64,000 bases of DNA from Eikenella corrodens (GTDB lineage: Bacteria > Pseudomonadota > Gammaproteobacteria > Burkholderiales > Neisseriaceae), in NCBI RefSeq assembly GCF_003990355.1, contig NZ_CP034670.1, forward strand, positions 248,001 through 312,000, written 5' to 3'. Both the position numbers and the translations under genes were made by a program. Shown here in pieces: positions 51,659 to 60,716 of this stretch; position 1 is the stretch's first letter, and every line of letters begins with the position of its first letter. Under the pieces are notes generated by a model, which was not told the DNA's origin, did no database searches, and worked only from the letters and a program-made list of their open reading frames with translations.

Positions 51659-51676
51659 GGTTTCAGGTAGCCTCAC

Positions 51677-53047
51677 ATGACCCAGCAATCCGTCAAACTC
51701 AAACTGCGCCAAACCCAGCAGCTCAATCAGAAGCAGCAGCAATCATTGCGCATTTTGCATATGTCGTCGCTGGAATTGGCCGAAGAAGTGGAAAGCTGGC
51801 TGGCCGACAACCCCCTGCTCGAACGGCCGGAACACGATCCGGCCGACAGCGGCGAGCCCGAACCCCATTATTCCGCCGCCCTGCCCGTTACCCGCAAAAC
51901 CAACAGCATGGAAGAGGGCGACGTGTGGGAAACCGTGGCCGACGAAGCCGATTTCCGCCGCATGCTGCACGAGCAGGTATGCGAACACCCGCTAGACGAA
52001 GACCAGGCCGCCCGCGTACATTTGCTCATCGACTACCTTGACGATCAAGGCTACCTGAACGACAGCCTCACCGACATCGTGGAAAACTCCCCGCTGGAAT
52101 GGATGCTCGATGAAGACGACATGGCCGAAGCCCTGCGCCATTTGCAGCAATTCGACCCCCCCGGCGTGGGCGCGCGCGATTTGGGCGAATCATTACTGCT
52201 CCAGCTGGCGCGTCGACAGCCGGACGACACCGTATTCTGCGCCGTGCAGCTGGTGAAGCACTTCCTGCCCGACATCGCCAAAAGCAGCCTGCCGCAGCAA
52301 GTGCGCAAAAAATTCCCCCAATACAGCGCCGCCACCATCGAAGCCGCCCAAGCCCTCGTTGCCTCCCTCAACCCCTTCCCCGCCTACGGCCTGTCCGGCT
52401 CCGGCCACACCGAATACGTCGATCCCGACGTATGGATCCACCCCGACCCCGAAACCGGCAAATGGACGGTGGGCATGTACCGCCAGGCCTGGCCGCAGGT
52501 GCAGCTCAATCAGGAATATTCCGACCTGCTCGCCGAATACGGCAGCGAAGCGCCGGAGTTGAAACAAAAGCTCAATGAGGCTAAAGTATTGCTAAGCTCG
52601 CTGGAGCAGCGCAAAAGCACCGTGTTGCGGCTGGCCGAAACCATTCTGGAGCGTCAGGCCGACTTCTTCTCCTTCGGCGCCATCGGCCTCGTGCCGCTCA
52701 CCATTAAAGAAACCGCCGCCAACCTCGGCCTGGCCGAAAGCACCGTGTCCCGCGCCGTGAACCAAAAATATTTGGCTTGCCCGCAAGGCGTATTTCCGCT
52801 ACGCTATTTTTTCAGCCAGGCAGCCGCCTACAGCAGCGAAGAAGACGGCGACGGCATCAGTGCCAACGCAGTGAAAGCCCTGATTGAGAGCCTGATTGCC
52901 GGCGAAGACAAACGCAAACCGCTCTCCGACCAAGCCATGTCCGATCGGCTCGCCCTGCAAGGCATCGTGCTCGCCAGGCGCACCGTGGCCAAATATCGCG
53001 AAGAACTCAATTTCCCGCCTGCGCACCAACGCAAGCAGAAAGCCTAG
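51677..53047 (+). CDS. rpoN: RNA polymerase sigma-54 factor
   Basis: 456 residues. Gln-rich N-terminal activator region (QQSVKLKLRQTQQLNQKQQQ), core-binding region, HTH (KETAANLGLAESTVSRAVNQKYL), and RpoN box ARRTVAKYREELNFP. In several pathogenic Neisseria rpoN is a remnant; here it is full length. Only 18 bases separate it from lptB and these carry an Eikenella DUS, which covers the position of the ribosome site. Confidence 0.93.
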   Translation: MTQQSVKLKLRQTQQLNQKQQQSLRILHMSSLELAEEVESWLADNPLLERPEHDPADSGEPEPHYSAALPVTRKTNSMEEGDVWETVADEADFRRMLHEQVCEHPLDEDQAARVHLLIDYLDDQGYLNDSLTDIVENSPLEWMLDEDDMAEALRHLQQFDPPGVGARDLGESLLLQLARRQPDDTVFCAVQLVKHFLPDIAKSSLPQQVRKKFPQYSAATIEAAQALVASLNPFPAYGLSGSGHTEYVDPDVWIHPDPETGKWTVGMYRQAWPQVQLNQEYSDLLAEYGSEAPELKQKLNEAKVLLSSLEQRKSTVLRLAETILERQADFFSFGAIGLVPLTIKETAANLGLAESTVSRAVNQKYLACPQGVFPLRYFFSQAAAYSSEEDGDGISANAVKALIESLIAGEDKRKPLSDQAMSDRLALQGIVLARRTVAKYREELNFPPAHQRKQKA

Positions 53048-53090
53048 CTTGCCGCCGCGCGCAGCCAACCCACCTGTAAAGGAGTGAGCT

Positions 53091-53411
53091 ATGAACCTGA
53101 AAATCAACGGAATCAACATCGAGGTTACCGAAGCCCTGAACGACTACATCAGCGGCAAACTCGAACGCATCGTCCGCCACAGCGACAACGTGATTTCCGC
53201 CACCGTGACCCTGTCGGTGGACAAACTGGTGCAGAAAGCAGAAGTGGATTGGCATATGGCCGGCAAAGACCTGCACCTCGACCAAACCGACAAAGATATG
53301 TACGCCGCCATCGACCTTTTGGTGGACAAACTCGACCGCGCCGTACTCAAACACAAAGAGAAAAAACAGCATCACCGCGCCGAACCCAGCGGCAAGGTGA
53401 GCATCGAATAA
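53091..53411 (+). CDS. hpf: Ribosome hibernation promoting factor (short form)
   Basis: 106 residues, RaiA/HPF fold: MNLKINGINIEVTEALNDYI, RHSDNVISATVTLSV and WHMAGKDLHLDQTDKDMYAAID. Dimerises 70S ribosomes in stationary phase. AAAGGAGTGAGCT precedes the ATG. rpoN-hpf adjacency is conserved. Confidence 0.92.
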   Translation: MNLKINGINIEVTEALNDYISGKLERIVRHSDNVISATVTLSVDKLVQKAEVDWHMAGKDLHLDQTDKDMYAAIDLLVDKLDRAVLKHKEKKQHHRAEPSGKVSIE

Positions 53412-53441
53412 GCTTTGAACCGCCCGATCGGGCATAGATGA

Positions 53442-53466
53442 AGCAGGCTGAAAAGCCTGCTTTTTT
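53442..53466 (+). terminator. Intrinsic terminator of hpf
   Basis: AGCAGGCT, loop GAAA, AGCCTGCT followed by six Ts. Not DUS-built. Confidence 0.82.
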
Positions 53467-53468
53467 AC

Positions 53469-53573
53469 TATAGTGAATTAACAAAAACCAGTACGGCGTT
53501 GTCTCGCCTTGCCGTAACGTGTGTACTGTCTGCGGCTCGCCGCCTTGTCCTGATTTAAATTTAATCCACTATA
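53469..53573. repeat. Correia-like miniature element, copy 4
   Basis: From TATAGTGAATTAAC to TTTAATCCACTATA, core as in copy 1. It starts two bases after the hpf terminator T-run. Confidence 0.85.
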
Positions 53574-53649
53574 CTAGGGATGGGAGGATTGGAAAAGGCT
53601 ACCTGAAAATCAAACTGCCGCAAACAGCAGAGCAGCTCCAGCTCCTAGA

Positions 53650-54009
53650 TTATATGCAGGGTGAGAGCATAAAAATACTCAATACAACAATACCATACCA
53701 AACCAAGTACGCAAGAATAGGATAAAGGCAAACCAATAATAAAGCCTGTTTCCGGGTAGAAGGCCGCCCGCTTGCAGTTCGAACATCCCGAAAGATAAAA
53801 AATTGCCACAGCCATCCAACCAAAGCAGCCACCACGAACATAGCCGTCATCTCTACAAAACGGTACATTACCGCTGCGTTCACTGCCCCACGGCACGATT
53901 GGGTGACCCGATAGGCATTGGACAGCCAAAAGTATAAAACCAGCCCAAACCCCATGATCAACCACACAGGCATCAGCTGTGCAGGCGAAATACTGATTCT
54001 TTTGCCCAT
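53650..54009 (-). CDS. Small membrane protein, unknown
   Basis: 119 residues with three predicted transmembrane segments (about 12-28, 46-64 and 92-114). Start at 54009 is a choice between two in-frame ATGs (the other at 54021); neither has a strong ribosome site. Convergent with hpf. Not assigned to a family. Confidence 0.6.
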   Translation of the reverse strand: MGKRISISPAQLMPVWLIMGFGLVLYFWLSNAYRVTQSCRGAVNAAVMYRFVEMTAMFVVAALVGWLWQFFIFRDVRTASGRPSTRKQALLLVCLYPILAYLVWYGIVVLSIFMLSPCI

Positions 54010-54201
54010 GGTACGCCCCATACGAAATAAATAAGCGAAATTATATACCTACAAAAATATAGAGGCTACCTGAAAACCAAACTGCCCCCATTTCACCCGT
54101 TTGCACCGCCCAACTGTTTATAAGATAATGGCGGCGTTTTATGCGGCTGGTACAGCCGCCCGATTTTTCCAACCAAATAACTGAAACCAAAAGAGATAAC
54201 C

Positions 54202-55383
54202 ATGTCTTTCCTCAAGCTCACCGAACAAAACGTGCGCGGCAAAACCGTGCTGATCCGTGCCGACCTGAACGTGCCGATTAAAGACGGCAAAATCGGCGAC
54301 GATACCCGCATCCGCGCTTCACTCGCCTCCGTACGTTACTGCCTGGATAACGGCGCGGCCGTTATCCTGATGAGCCACCTCGGCCGTCCCACCGAGGGCG
54401 AGTTCAAGCCCGAAGACGACCTTGCGCCAGTGGCCTCGCATTTGGGCAGCCTGCTCGGCCTTACCGTGCCCGTGAGCAGCGATTGGCGGCAAAACCCGCC
54501 GCGCCCGCAGCCCGGCGAAGTGGTGATGCTGCAAAACGTGCGCGTGAACCAAGGCGAGAAGAAAAACAACGCCGAGCTCGGCCAGGCCTATGCCGCGCTG
54601 TGCGATATTTATGTGAACGATGCCTTCGGCACCGCGCACCGCGCCGAAGCCTCGCTGGTGGCCGTGGCCGAAGCCGCGCCCGTTGCCTGCGCCGGCATTT
54701 TGCTGGCCGCCGAATTGGACGCGCTGGGCAAGGCGCTGAAAAACCCCGCCCGCCCGCTGGTGGCGATTGTGGCCGGCAGCAAAGTGTCCACCAAGCTCAC
54801 CATTCTCAACAGCCTGGTCGATAAAGTGGACCAGCTGATCGTGGGCGGCGGCATCGCCAACACCTTCCTGCTCGCCGCCGGGCAGCCCATCGGCAACTCC
54901 TTGGCCGAAGCCGACCTAGCCGCCGAAGCCCGCGCCGTGGCCGAAAAAATGGCGGCCAAGGGCGGCGCCGTGCCGCTGCCGCAAGACGTGGTATGCGCCA
55001 AAGCCTTTGCCGCCGATGCCGCTGCCGAAACCAAAGCCGTGGCCGAGGTGGCCGCAGACGACATGATTCTCGACATCGGCCCGCAATCCGCCGCCTCGCT
55101 TGCCGCTCTGCTGCGCGAAGCCGGCACGATTGTGTGGAACGGCCCGGTGGGCGTGTTTGAGTTTGACCGTTTCGCCGAAGGCACGCGCGTGATGGCCGAA
55201 GCCATCGCCGAAAGCCGCGCCTTCTCCATCGCCGGCGGCGGCGATACCCTGGCCGCCATCGCCAAATTCAGCATCGCCGACAAAATCAGTTACATCTCCA
55301 CCGGCGGTGGCGCGTTCTTGGAGTTCCTAGAAAGCAAACAACTGCCCGGCGTGGCCATGCTGGAAAAACGCGCGGCGGGCTGA
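54202..55383 (+). CDS. pgk: Phosphoglycerate kinase
   Basis: 393 residues. RADLNVPI near the N-terminus, LMSHLGRPTEG, GGGDTLAAI and the closing STGGGAFLEFLE are the PGK landmarks. Cytoplasmic glycolytic/gluconeogenic enzyme. AAGAGATAACC precedes the ATG. Single-gene unit with DUS-pair terminator. Confidence 0.96.
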   Translation: MSFLKLTEQNVRGKTVLIRADLNVPIKDGKIGDDTRIRASLASVRYCLDNGAAVILMSHLGRPTEGEFKPEDDLAPVASHLGSLLGLTVPVSSDWRQNPPRPQPGEVVMLQNVRVNQGEKKNNAELGQAYAALCDIYVNDAFGTAHRAEASLVAVAEAAPVACAGILLAAELDALGKALKNPARPLVAIVAGSKVSTKLTILNSLVDKVDQLIVGGGIANTFLLAAGQPIGNSLAEADLAAEARAVAEKMAAKGGAVPLPQDVVCAKAFAADAAAETKAVAEVAADDMILDIGPQSAASLAALLREAGTIVWNGPVGVFEFDRFAEGTRVMAEAIAESRAFSIAGGGDTLAAIAKFSIADKISYISTGGGAFLEFLESKQLPGVAMLEKRAAG

Positions 55384-55403
55384 TGCCGGTTTGAATGCTT
55401 GGG

Positions 55404-55450
55404 AAAAGGCTACCTGAAAACGGACCGAACCGATTTTCAGGTAGCCTTTT
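55404..55450 (+). terminator. Eikenella DUS-pair terminator of pgk
   Basis: AGGCTACCTGAAAA and TTTTCAGGTAGCCT with flanking A and T runs, starting 24 bases after the stop. Confidence 0.75.
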
Positions 55451-55480
55451 GTCTGACCGTTTCCGGCTAAATACCCGATG

Positions 55481-55590
55481 TATAGTGGATTAAATTCAAA
55501 TCGGTACAGCGTTGTCTCGCCTTGCCGTACTATTTTATTTGTACTGTCTGCGGCTCGCCGCCTTGTCCTGATTTTTGTTAATCCACTATA
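55481..55590. repeat. Correia-like miniature element, copy 5
   Basis: TATAGTGGATTAAATTCAAA to GTTAATCCACTATA; core with a small insertion (ACTATTTTATTTGTACTGTC). The 200 bases to the next gene hold no recognised feature except DUS words at 55668 and 55761. Confidence 0.85.
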
Positions 55591-55789
55591 TAGCGAATGA
55601 ACGAAAAACGCTTCGGCGTCGGACAGCTTTGCCCCCCTTTTATTTTGATCCGTGATCTTACCGGGAAGGCTACCTGAAAAACCAAACTGCGGCGGCATCC
55701 GAACGGGTAGCGGGCTGCCCGCCCTTGTTTATGGGCATTTTGCCAAGCCATACCTGCTTTCAGGCAGCCCCTTGCGGTATGGCGGCCTT

Positions 55790-56107
55790 TCAGCGTTTGC
55801 GCCGTTTGCCCTGTTTCGGCGGCTGCGCGGACGGGTGCGGCCGAAAGCACAACCGGCCGACAACATGCCAGATGCCGATTAGGGGCAAAGCACACAGCAT
55901 GGCGGCCATGGGGGCGAGCAGCCAGGCATACCAAACCAGCGTGCCGAAATGCCGCCTGGCCAGGGCGAGAAACAGCAGCGTGAACAGGCCGATGAGGCCG
56001 GCAGCGAGTTTCAGATACCGTTTGAACGCGCTTTCCAGCACCCATTCAAGCAGAGCCTCGATGGGGAGGAAAACCAGGCGGAGCAGGAGTTCGGAGAGGA
56101 AGTCCAT
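55790..56107 (-). CDS. Small membrane protein, unknown
   Basis: 105 residues from the ATG at 56107. It has two to three hydrophobic segments (FLPIEALLEWVL, LAAGLIGLFTLLFLALA, WLLAPMAAMLCALPLIGIW) and a basic tail (QPPKQGKRRKR). Unassigned. A longer frame to 56260 is possible but starts with a different composition. Confidence 0.6.
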   Translation of the reverse strand: MDFLSELLLRLVFLPIEALLEWVLESAFKRYLKLAAGLIGLFTLLFLALARRHFGTLVWYAWLLAPMAAMLCALPLIGIWHVVGRLCFRPHPSAQPPKQGKRRKR

Positions 56108-56328
56108 ATTGCGGATCGGGGTGTGGCCGCCCCCGATAAGCAGGGGAAGGCGGCATGGGGCGGAAGTGGTTTTACGCGAAACCGGCCGCATCAAGGCCAG
56201 CTGAAATTGCAGCGGGCAGGCTGCGAGCCGTAATCCGGTGTTTGCAGGCACTGTCGGCATGCGGCGGCGAAATCGGGCTGCTCAGGTTTGTGGCCTTATC
56301 CGGCAGCGGATGGCGAAGGATAGAGGGT

Positions 56329-56432
56329 TATAGTGAATTAACAAAAAACAATACGGCGTTGGCTCGCCTTGCCGTAACGTGTGTACTGTCTGCGGCCCGC
56401 CGCCTTATCCTGATTTTTGTTAATCCGCTATA
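56329..56432. repeat. Correia-like miniature element, copy 6, with an extra half-end
   Basis: TATAGTGAATTAAC to GTTAATCCGCTATA. Immediately after it, 56433-56486 holds TGCCCGCCCTGCGGTTCGCC and a second right end TTTTAATCCGCTATA, so a partial second copy is joined in tandem. Confidence 0.8.
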
Positions 56433-56485
56433 CCTTCTGCCCGCCCTGCGGTTCGCCGACTGGTACATTTATTTTAATCCGCTAT

Positions 56486-56515
56486 AAAGGCTACCTGAAA
56501 TTTCAGGCAGCCTTT
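56486..56515 (-). terminator. DUS-pair terminator of the exonuclease gene
   Basis: AAAGGCTACCTGAAA directly followed by TTTCAGGCAGCCTTT; the right arm is the Kingella-type variant. Confidence 0.65.
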
Positions 56516-56522
56516 CGGCATT

Positions 56523-57317
56523 TCAGCGCCATGCGGCCAGGAATTCCTGCCAGTGCACTTTGCCTTCCTGGGTTTTCAGGTAGCCTTTGAGCCGGCGGAT
56601 TTCCATTTCGTATTCGTCGGCATCGGCGGCGCCGCTCATCAGGCGGAAGCGCTGGAACATCAGGTAGGTGTTGGCGGCGTCGGTTTCGCAGTAGTCGCGG
56701 ATTTCGCGCAGGCGGCCTTCGTGGAAGGCCTGCCACACTTTGCTGCCGTCCATGCCCAGCTTGCCGGGGAAGCCGCACAGCTTGGCCATGTCGTCTAGAG
56801 GCACGCTGGCGCGGGGCTGGTAGAGGGCGAGCAGGTCCATCAGGTCGCAATGGCGGTTGTGGTAGCGGTTGATGTAGTTGTTCCACTTGAAGTCGCGGCT
56901 GTCGCCGAAATCGCCCTCGCCGGTGTCCCAATAGCGGGCGGCGGAGAGGCCGTGAATCAGGGCGCGGTAGTGCAGCACGGGCAGGTCGAAGCCGCCGCCG
57001 TTCCAGCTCACCAGCTGCGGGGTGTGGTTTTCGATCAGCTCGAAAAATTTGGCGATGATGGTTTCTTCGCTATCGCCGATTTCGCCGATGGTGCCCACAT
57101 GGATTTTGTCGCTGCCCCAGCGCATACAGCAGGAAATGGCCACCACCTGCTGCAAATGATAGGGCATGAAATCGCTGTCGTTGTGGGTGGCGCGGCGCTG
57201 CTGCTGCGCCCAAGCCACCACGTCGGCAGCGGGCGTGTCGGCGGGCAGGCCGTGCAGCAGGCGGATGCCGTTGGCATCGGGAACGGTTTCGATATCGAAG
57301 GCGAGGATGGGGGTCAT
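56523..57317 (-). CDS. PolB-like 3'-5' exonuclease
   Basis: 264 residues. DEDD-type motifs: FDIETVPD near the start, SWNGGGFDLPVLHYRA, and YCETDAANTYLMF, the order of the DNA_pol_B_exo2 family (predicted 3'-5' exonuclease related to PolB). Start at 57317, after GGGTC; a longer frame to 57461 is unsupported. DNA repair role is inferred only. Confidence 0.85.
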   Translation of the reverse strand: MTPILAFDIETVPDANGIRLLHGLPADTPAADVVAWAQQQRRATHNDSDFMPYHLQQVVAISCCMRWGSDKIHVGTIGEIGDSEETIIAKFFELIENHTPQLVSWNGGGFDLPVLHYRALIHGLSAARYWDTGEGDFGDSRDFKWNNYINRYHNRHCDLMDLLALYQPRASVPLDDMAKLCGFPGKLGMDGSKVWQAFHEGRLREIRDYCETDAANTYLMFQRFRLMSGAADADEYEMEIRRLKGYLKTQEGKVHWQEFLAAWR

Positions 57318-57460
57318 GACGGGCGGCTTTGAGGGTGGGAACGGCATGGATTGTGGCACGAAGCGGGGGTTTCGCCAAGGCCGGTTATGGGTTTCAGGCG
57401 GCCTCTTGGCGTTTTGAGCAGGCTTTAGGCTACCTGAAAGCCGGTTTGCCGTATCAAACA

Positions 57461-57491
57461 AAAGGCTACCTGAATATTCAGGCAGCCTTTA
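57461..57491 (-). terminator. DUS-pair terminator of the amino acid importer operon
   Basis: AAAGGCTACCTGAATATTCAGGCAGCC; arms AGGCTACCTGAA and TTCAGGCAGCCT. Behind the binding-protein gene. Confidence 0.6.
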
Positions 57492-57515
57492 CTTCAACCG
57501 GATTGCCGAACCGTT

Positions 57516-58409
57516 TTATTTGGTCAGGATTTCCGCTTCTTTGTCGCCGTATACCGGGCGCAGGGTTTTTTCGTAGGCGGCGTGCAGGCGGCCGTCTTGT
57601 TTGATGGCGGCGATTTCCTGGTTCACCCAGTTGAGCAGGGATTGGTCACCTTTGCGCACGGCGGGGGCGATGTGTTCGGCCGGGCCGATGTTGCCGATGG
57701 CCACTTCAAAGTTGGGGTTTTCTTTAGCCCATGCCCATAACAACGCGTTATCGTGCGCCAATGCCACGCCGCGGCCGTCTTTCAGCGCATCGAAGGTTTC
57801 GGTGTTTTGGTCGAATTTCAATAGGTTGATGTTGGGGTGGTTTTTGGTGAAGTAGGCATCGGCGGTGGTGCCTTTGTTCACCAGCAGGGTTTTGCCTTCC
57901 AGCTGGGAAAGGTCGGTAATCGGCGCGCCTTTGGGGGAAACCACGCCCAAGGCCACGTTCATATAGGGGCTGGCGAAATCCACCACTTCGGCGCGTTCGG
58001 GCGTTTGGGTGAAGTTGGCGAGGATTAAATCCACTTTGCCGGAGCGCACGTATTCCACGCGGTTGGCGGCCTCGGTGAGTACGAATTCCACTTTGTCGGG
58101 GCTGCCGAGCAGGTCGTTGGCCAGATATTTGGCGATTTCTACATCGAAGCCTTGGCTTTTGCCGTTGGCGTCCACATAGCCGAAGGGGGGCTTGTCGCCG
58201 AACACGCCGATGCGGATTACGCCGCGCTCTTTGATTTTGGCCAGTGCGTCATCGCTGGCGGCGCCGGAAGCGGCGGAGGCGTTGGCTGCGTTGCTGCCGG
58301 AAGCGGGCTGTTCGCTGCTGCCCTGCGAGCCGCCGCCACCGCAGGCGGCCAGGCCGAAGCCGAGCACCACTGTGGCCAATAATGTTTTGAAAGATTGGTG
58401 TAACTGCAT
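57516..58409 (-). CDS. Polar amino acid ABC transporter, substrate-binding lipoprotein
   Basis: 297 residues. Lipobox GLAAC (Cys23), Gly/Ser/Ala-rich linker, then the SBP type 3 fold (ALAKIKERGVIRIGVFGDKPPFGYVDANG, AEVVDFASPYM). The pattern resembles the cysteine/cystine binding protein (CjaA-like) described for Neisseria; substrate inferred, not shown. Last gene of a four-gene unit running 60545 to 57516. Confidence 0.88.
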   Translation of the reverse strand: MQLHQSFKTLLATVVLGFGLAACGGGGSQGSSEQPASGSNAANASAASGAASDDALAKIKERGVIRIGVFGDKPPFGYVDANGKSQGFDVEIAKYLANDLLGSPDKVEFVLTEAANRVEYVRSGKVDLILANFTQTPERAEVVDFASPYMNVALGVVSPKGAPITDLSQLEGKTLLVNKGTTADAYFTKNHPNINLLKFDQNTETFDALKDGRGVALAHDNALLWAWAKENPNFEVAIGNIGPAEHIAPAVRKGDQSLLNWVNQEIAAIKQDGRLHAAYEKTLRPVYGDKEAEILTK

Positions 58410-58488
58410 GATGTTTCCTTTTCTGTTAGAGGTAGGGTGAAACCGCCGTAAAGGCTACCTGAAAATACGGCAGTGGTTTTAAAACGGG

Positions 58489-59226
58489 TTAAATCGAATA
58501 GTCCATGCCGCTGAGGAATTGCTGGGCGCGGCCGCTTTCTGGTTTGGTGAAGAATTTGTCGGGCGTGCTCTCTTCGATGATGTGGCCTTGATCCATAAAG
58601 ATAATCCGGTCGGCCACCTTGGCGGCGAATTCCATCTCGTGGGTAACGATGAGCATGCTCATGCCCTCGCGCGCCAGCTCCAGCACCACATCCAATACCT
58701 CGCGCACCATTTCCGGATCGAGCGCGGCGGTGATTTCATCCAGCAGGATCACTTCCGGGTTCATACACAGCGCGCGAACGATGGCGATGCGCTGCTTCTG
58801 CCCGCCGGAAAGCTCGCGCGGGAAGGCGGTTTTGCGGTTGAGCAAGCCCACGCGGGCCAGCAGCTTGTCGGCCTGTGCCTCCACTTCTTCACGGTGGCGC
58901 CCTTGCGCCTTCAATGGGCCGAGCAGGATATTGTCGATCACATTCATGTGGGCAAACAATTCATAGCTCTGAAACACCATGCCCACTTTCTGACGAGCGG
59001 TTTCCCACGGCACGTCTTTGCCGAATTCGCCCACGCCTTCCATTTCGATGCTGCCGCCCTGGTGCGGCTCCAAGCCGTTGATGCAGCGCAGCAGGGAACT
59101 TTTGCCGCTGCCCGACGGGCCCAAAATCACTACCACCTCGCCCTTCTCCAGGCTCAAATCCAAATCCTGCAGCACCACGGTATCGCCGTAGCCCTTGCGC
59201 AGGTGGCGCACGTTCAGCAAAGCCAT
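58489..59226 (-). CDS. Polar amino acid ABC transporter, ATPase (GlnQ-like)
   Basis: 245 residues. Walker A GPSGSGKSSL, signature LSGGQKQR, Walker B ILLDEITAALDPE, H-loop THEMEF. Starts one base after the permease stop, so it is co-translated with it. Standard GlnQ/ArtP type. Confidence 0.92.
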   Translation of the reverse strand: MALLNVRHLRKGYGDTVVLQDLDLSLEKGEVVVILGPSGSGKSSLLRCINGLEPHQGGSIEMEGVGEFGKDVPWETARQKVGMVFQSYELFAHMNVIDNILLGPLKAQGRHREEVEAQADKLLARVGLLNRKTAFPRELSGGQKQRIAIVRALCMNPEVILLDEITAALDPEMVREVLDVVLELAREGMSMLIVTHEMEFAAKVADRIIFMDQGHIIEESTPDKFFTKPESGRAQQFLSGMDYSI

Positions 59227-59227
59227 A

Positions 59228-59896
59228 TCAGCTCTCCCATTTCTTTTCCAAATAGCCCGCCAGCAGCGACAGCGGCCAGCAGCACAAGAAATACAGTATG
59301 AAAATCAGGCCGTACACCCAAAACGAAGCGTTCGGCATGGTGAGCAGCGAATTCTCGATAATCTGCTGCCCCACCTTCACCACTTCCACCACGCCGATCA
59401 AGGCGGCTAGCGAGCTGGTTTTCACCATACGCGTGAATAAGTTAATCGCCCCCGGCAGCGCCCGCTGCACGCTCTGCGGCAGCTCGATATACCAAAACAC
59501 CTGCCACCGGTTCAGCCCCAGCGCCTTGGCCGATTCCACCTGATGCTTTTCAATCGATTCCAGCGCGCCGCGCACCAAATCGCCCATCTCGCCGGTGCCC
59601 CAAACCACAAACACCCAAATGCACACCCACACGCCGCTCAAATGGATGTCGGTCCAAGCCGAAAGCCCGAAATACAGCACAAACAGCCACACCAGAATCG
59701 GCACAATCCGCACCGTTTCCAAATACAGTGCACACACAAAGCGCACCAGCGGATGGCGCACCCGCATCAGCAGCCCGAACAGCGTGCCCAACACGCAGGA
59801 AAGCGCCACCGAAATCAACGAAATCTTCGCCGTGAGCCACAAGCCCTGCGCCAAACGCGCCGCATTCTGGCCGGCAAACAGCCATTCAAGCACCAT
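59228..59896 (-). CDS. Polar amino acid ABC transporter, permease 2
   Basis: 222 residues, five helices; the permease signature lies around EKHQVESAKALGLNRWQVFWYIELPQ. Start overlaps the preceding permease by 11 bases. Pairs with permease 1. Confidence 0.88.
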   Translation of the reverse strand: MVLEWLFAGQNAARLAQGLWLTAKISLISVALSCVLGTLFGLLMRVRHPLVRFVCALYLETVRIVPILVWLFVLYFGLSAWTDIHLSGVWVCIWVFVVWGTGEMGDLVRGALESIEKHQVESAKALGLNRWQVFWYIELPQSVQRALPGAINLFTRMVKTSSLAALIGVVEVVKVGQQIIENSLLTMPNASFWVYGLIFILYFLCCWPLSLLAGYLEKKWES

Positions 59897-60545
59897 ATTT
59901 CGCCTCCCGCAGCCTTCTTTCCGCCCAACGCGCCAGCAGCGACACCGGCAGCAGAATAATCAGGTAGCTGATAAACAACAGCAGCAGCGCCTCATTGGTT
60001 TTATAGTCCATGCCGATGATGTCTTTGGTGACAAACATCAACTCCGCCACCGCCACCGCGCTCACCACCGAAGTTTCCTTAATCAGAAACAGCACATTCG
60101 CCCCGACCGCCGGCACAGCCACCGCCCAAGCCTGCGGCAGCACCACAAAACGGAACACCTGCCAGCGCGACAAACCAATCGCCTTAGCCGCCTCCACCTG
60201 CCCCTTGGGCACCGAAAGCAAACCCGCCCGCAGCGCCTCCGACATATAGCTCGCGCCCAAAAACACCAGCGCCAGGATGCCGCAGGTAAAGCCGTCCCAC
60301 TTAATGCCCACCTTCGGCAGGCCGTAATACAGGAAAAACAGCTGGATCAGCAAAGGCGTGTTGCGCGAAAGCTCGATATACGCCCGCGCCGGCCAATACA
60401 GCGGCCGCACGCGGTAGGCCGTTACCACCGCCACCGCCAGCCCCAGCAGGAGCGACAGCGCAATGCTGTAGGCCGACAGCTTCAACGTAATCAGCGCGGC
60501 ATCGGCAAACTTCGGCGCCACACGCCAAAAATAAGACCAGTTCAT
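59886..60545 (-). CDS. Polar amino acid ABC transporter, permease 1
   Basis: 219 residues from the ATG at 60545. Permease signature KGQVEAAKAIGLSRWQVFRFVVLPQ. The longer frame to 60860 runs over the promoter of the divergent gene and is not supported. First gene of the importer operon. Confidence 0.9.
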   Translation of the reverse strand: MNWSYFWRVAPKFADAALITLKLSAYSIALSLLLGLAVAVVTAYRVRPLYWPARAYIELSRNTPLLIQLFFLYYGLPKVGIKWDGFTCGILALVFLGASYMSEALRAGLLSVPKGQVEAAKAIGLSRWQVFRFVVLPQAWAVAVPAVGANVLFLIKETSVVSAVAVAELMFVTKDIIGMDYKTNEALLLLFISYLIILLPVSLLARWAERRLREAKYGA

Positions 60546-60646
60546 AATCAGGCAAAATTGAAAACAGGCGGCCATTATAGAAACCGCCGTGCGGCTTGAG
60601 AAAGAAGCATTGGCAATATGCTTAGAGGGAAAAGGCATAAGGCAAA

Positions 60647-60690
60647 AGAGGCTACCTGAAACCGTTTGGCCGGTTTTCAGGTAGCCTCTT
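60647..60690. terminator. Eikenella DUS-pair hairpin between divergent genes
   Basis: AGAGGCTACCTGAAACC and GGTTTTCAGGTAGCCTCT, 44 bases in all. It lies upstream of both the importer operon and the DUF262 gene. Confidence 0.6.
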
Positions 60691-60716
60691 TCACTGAAAG
60701 CAGCGCGCTGTATAAT
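60689..60716 (+). promoter_or_regulatory. Candidate promoter of the DUF262 gene
   Basis: TATAAT (60711-60716) with TTTCAC (60689-60694) 16 bases upstream. It would give a leader of about 170 bases. In the leader, TTGGAGATATCCAA can fold into a five-pair stem with a GATA loop. Confidence 0.5.
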
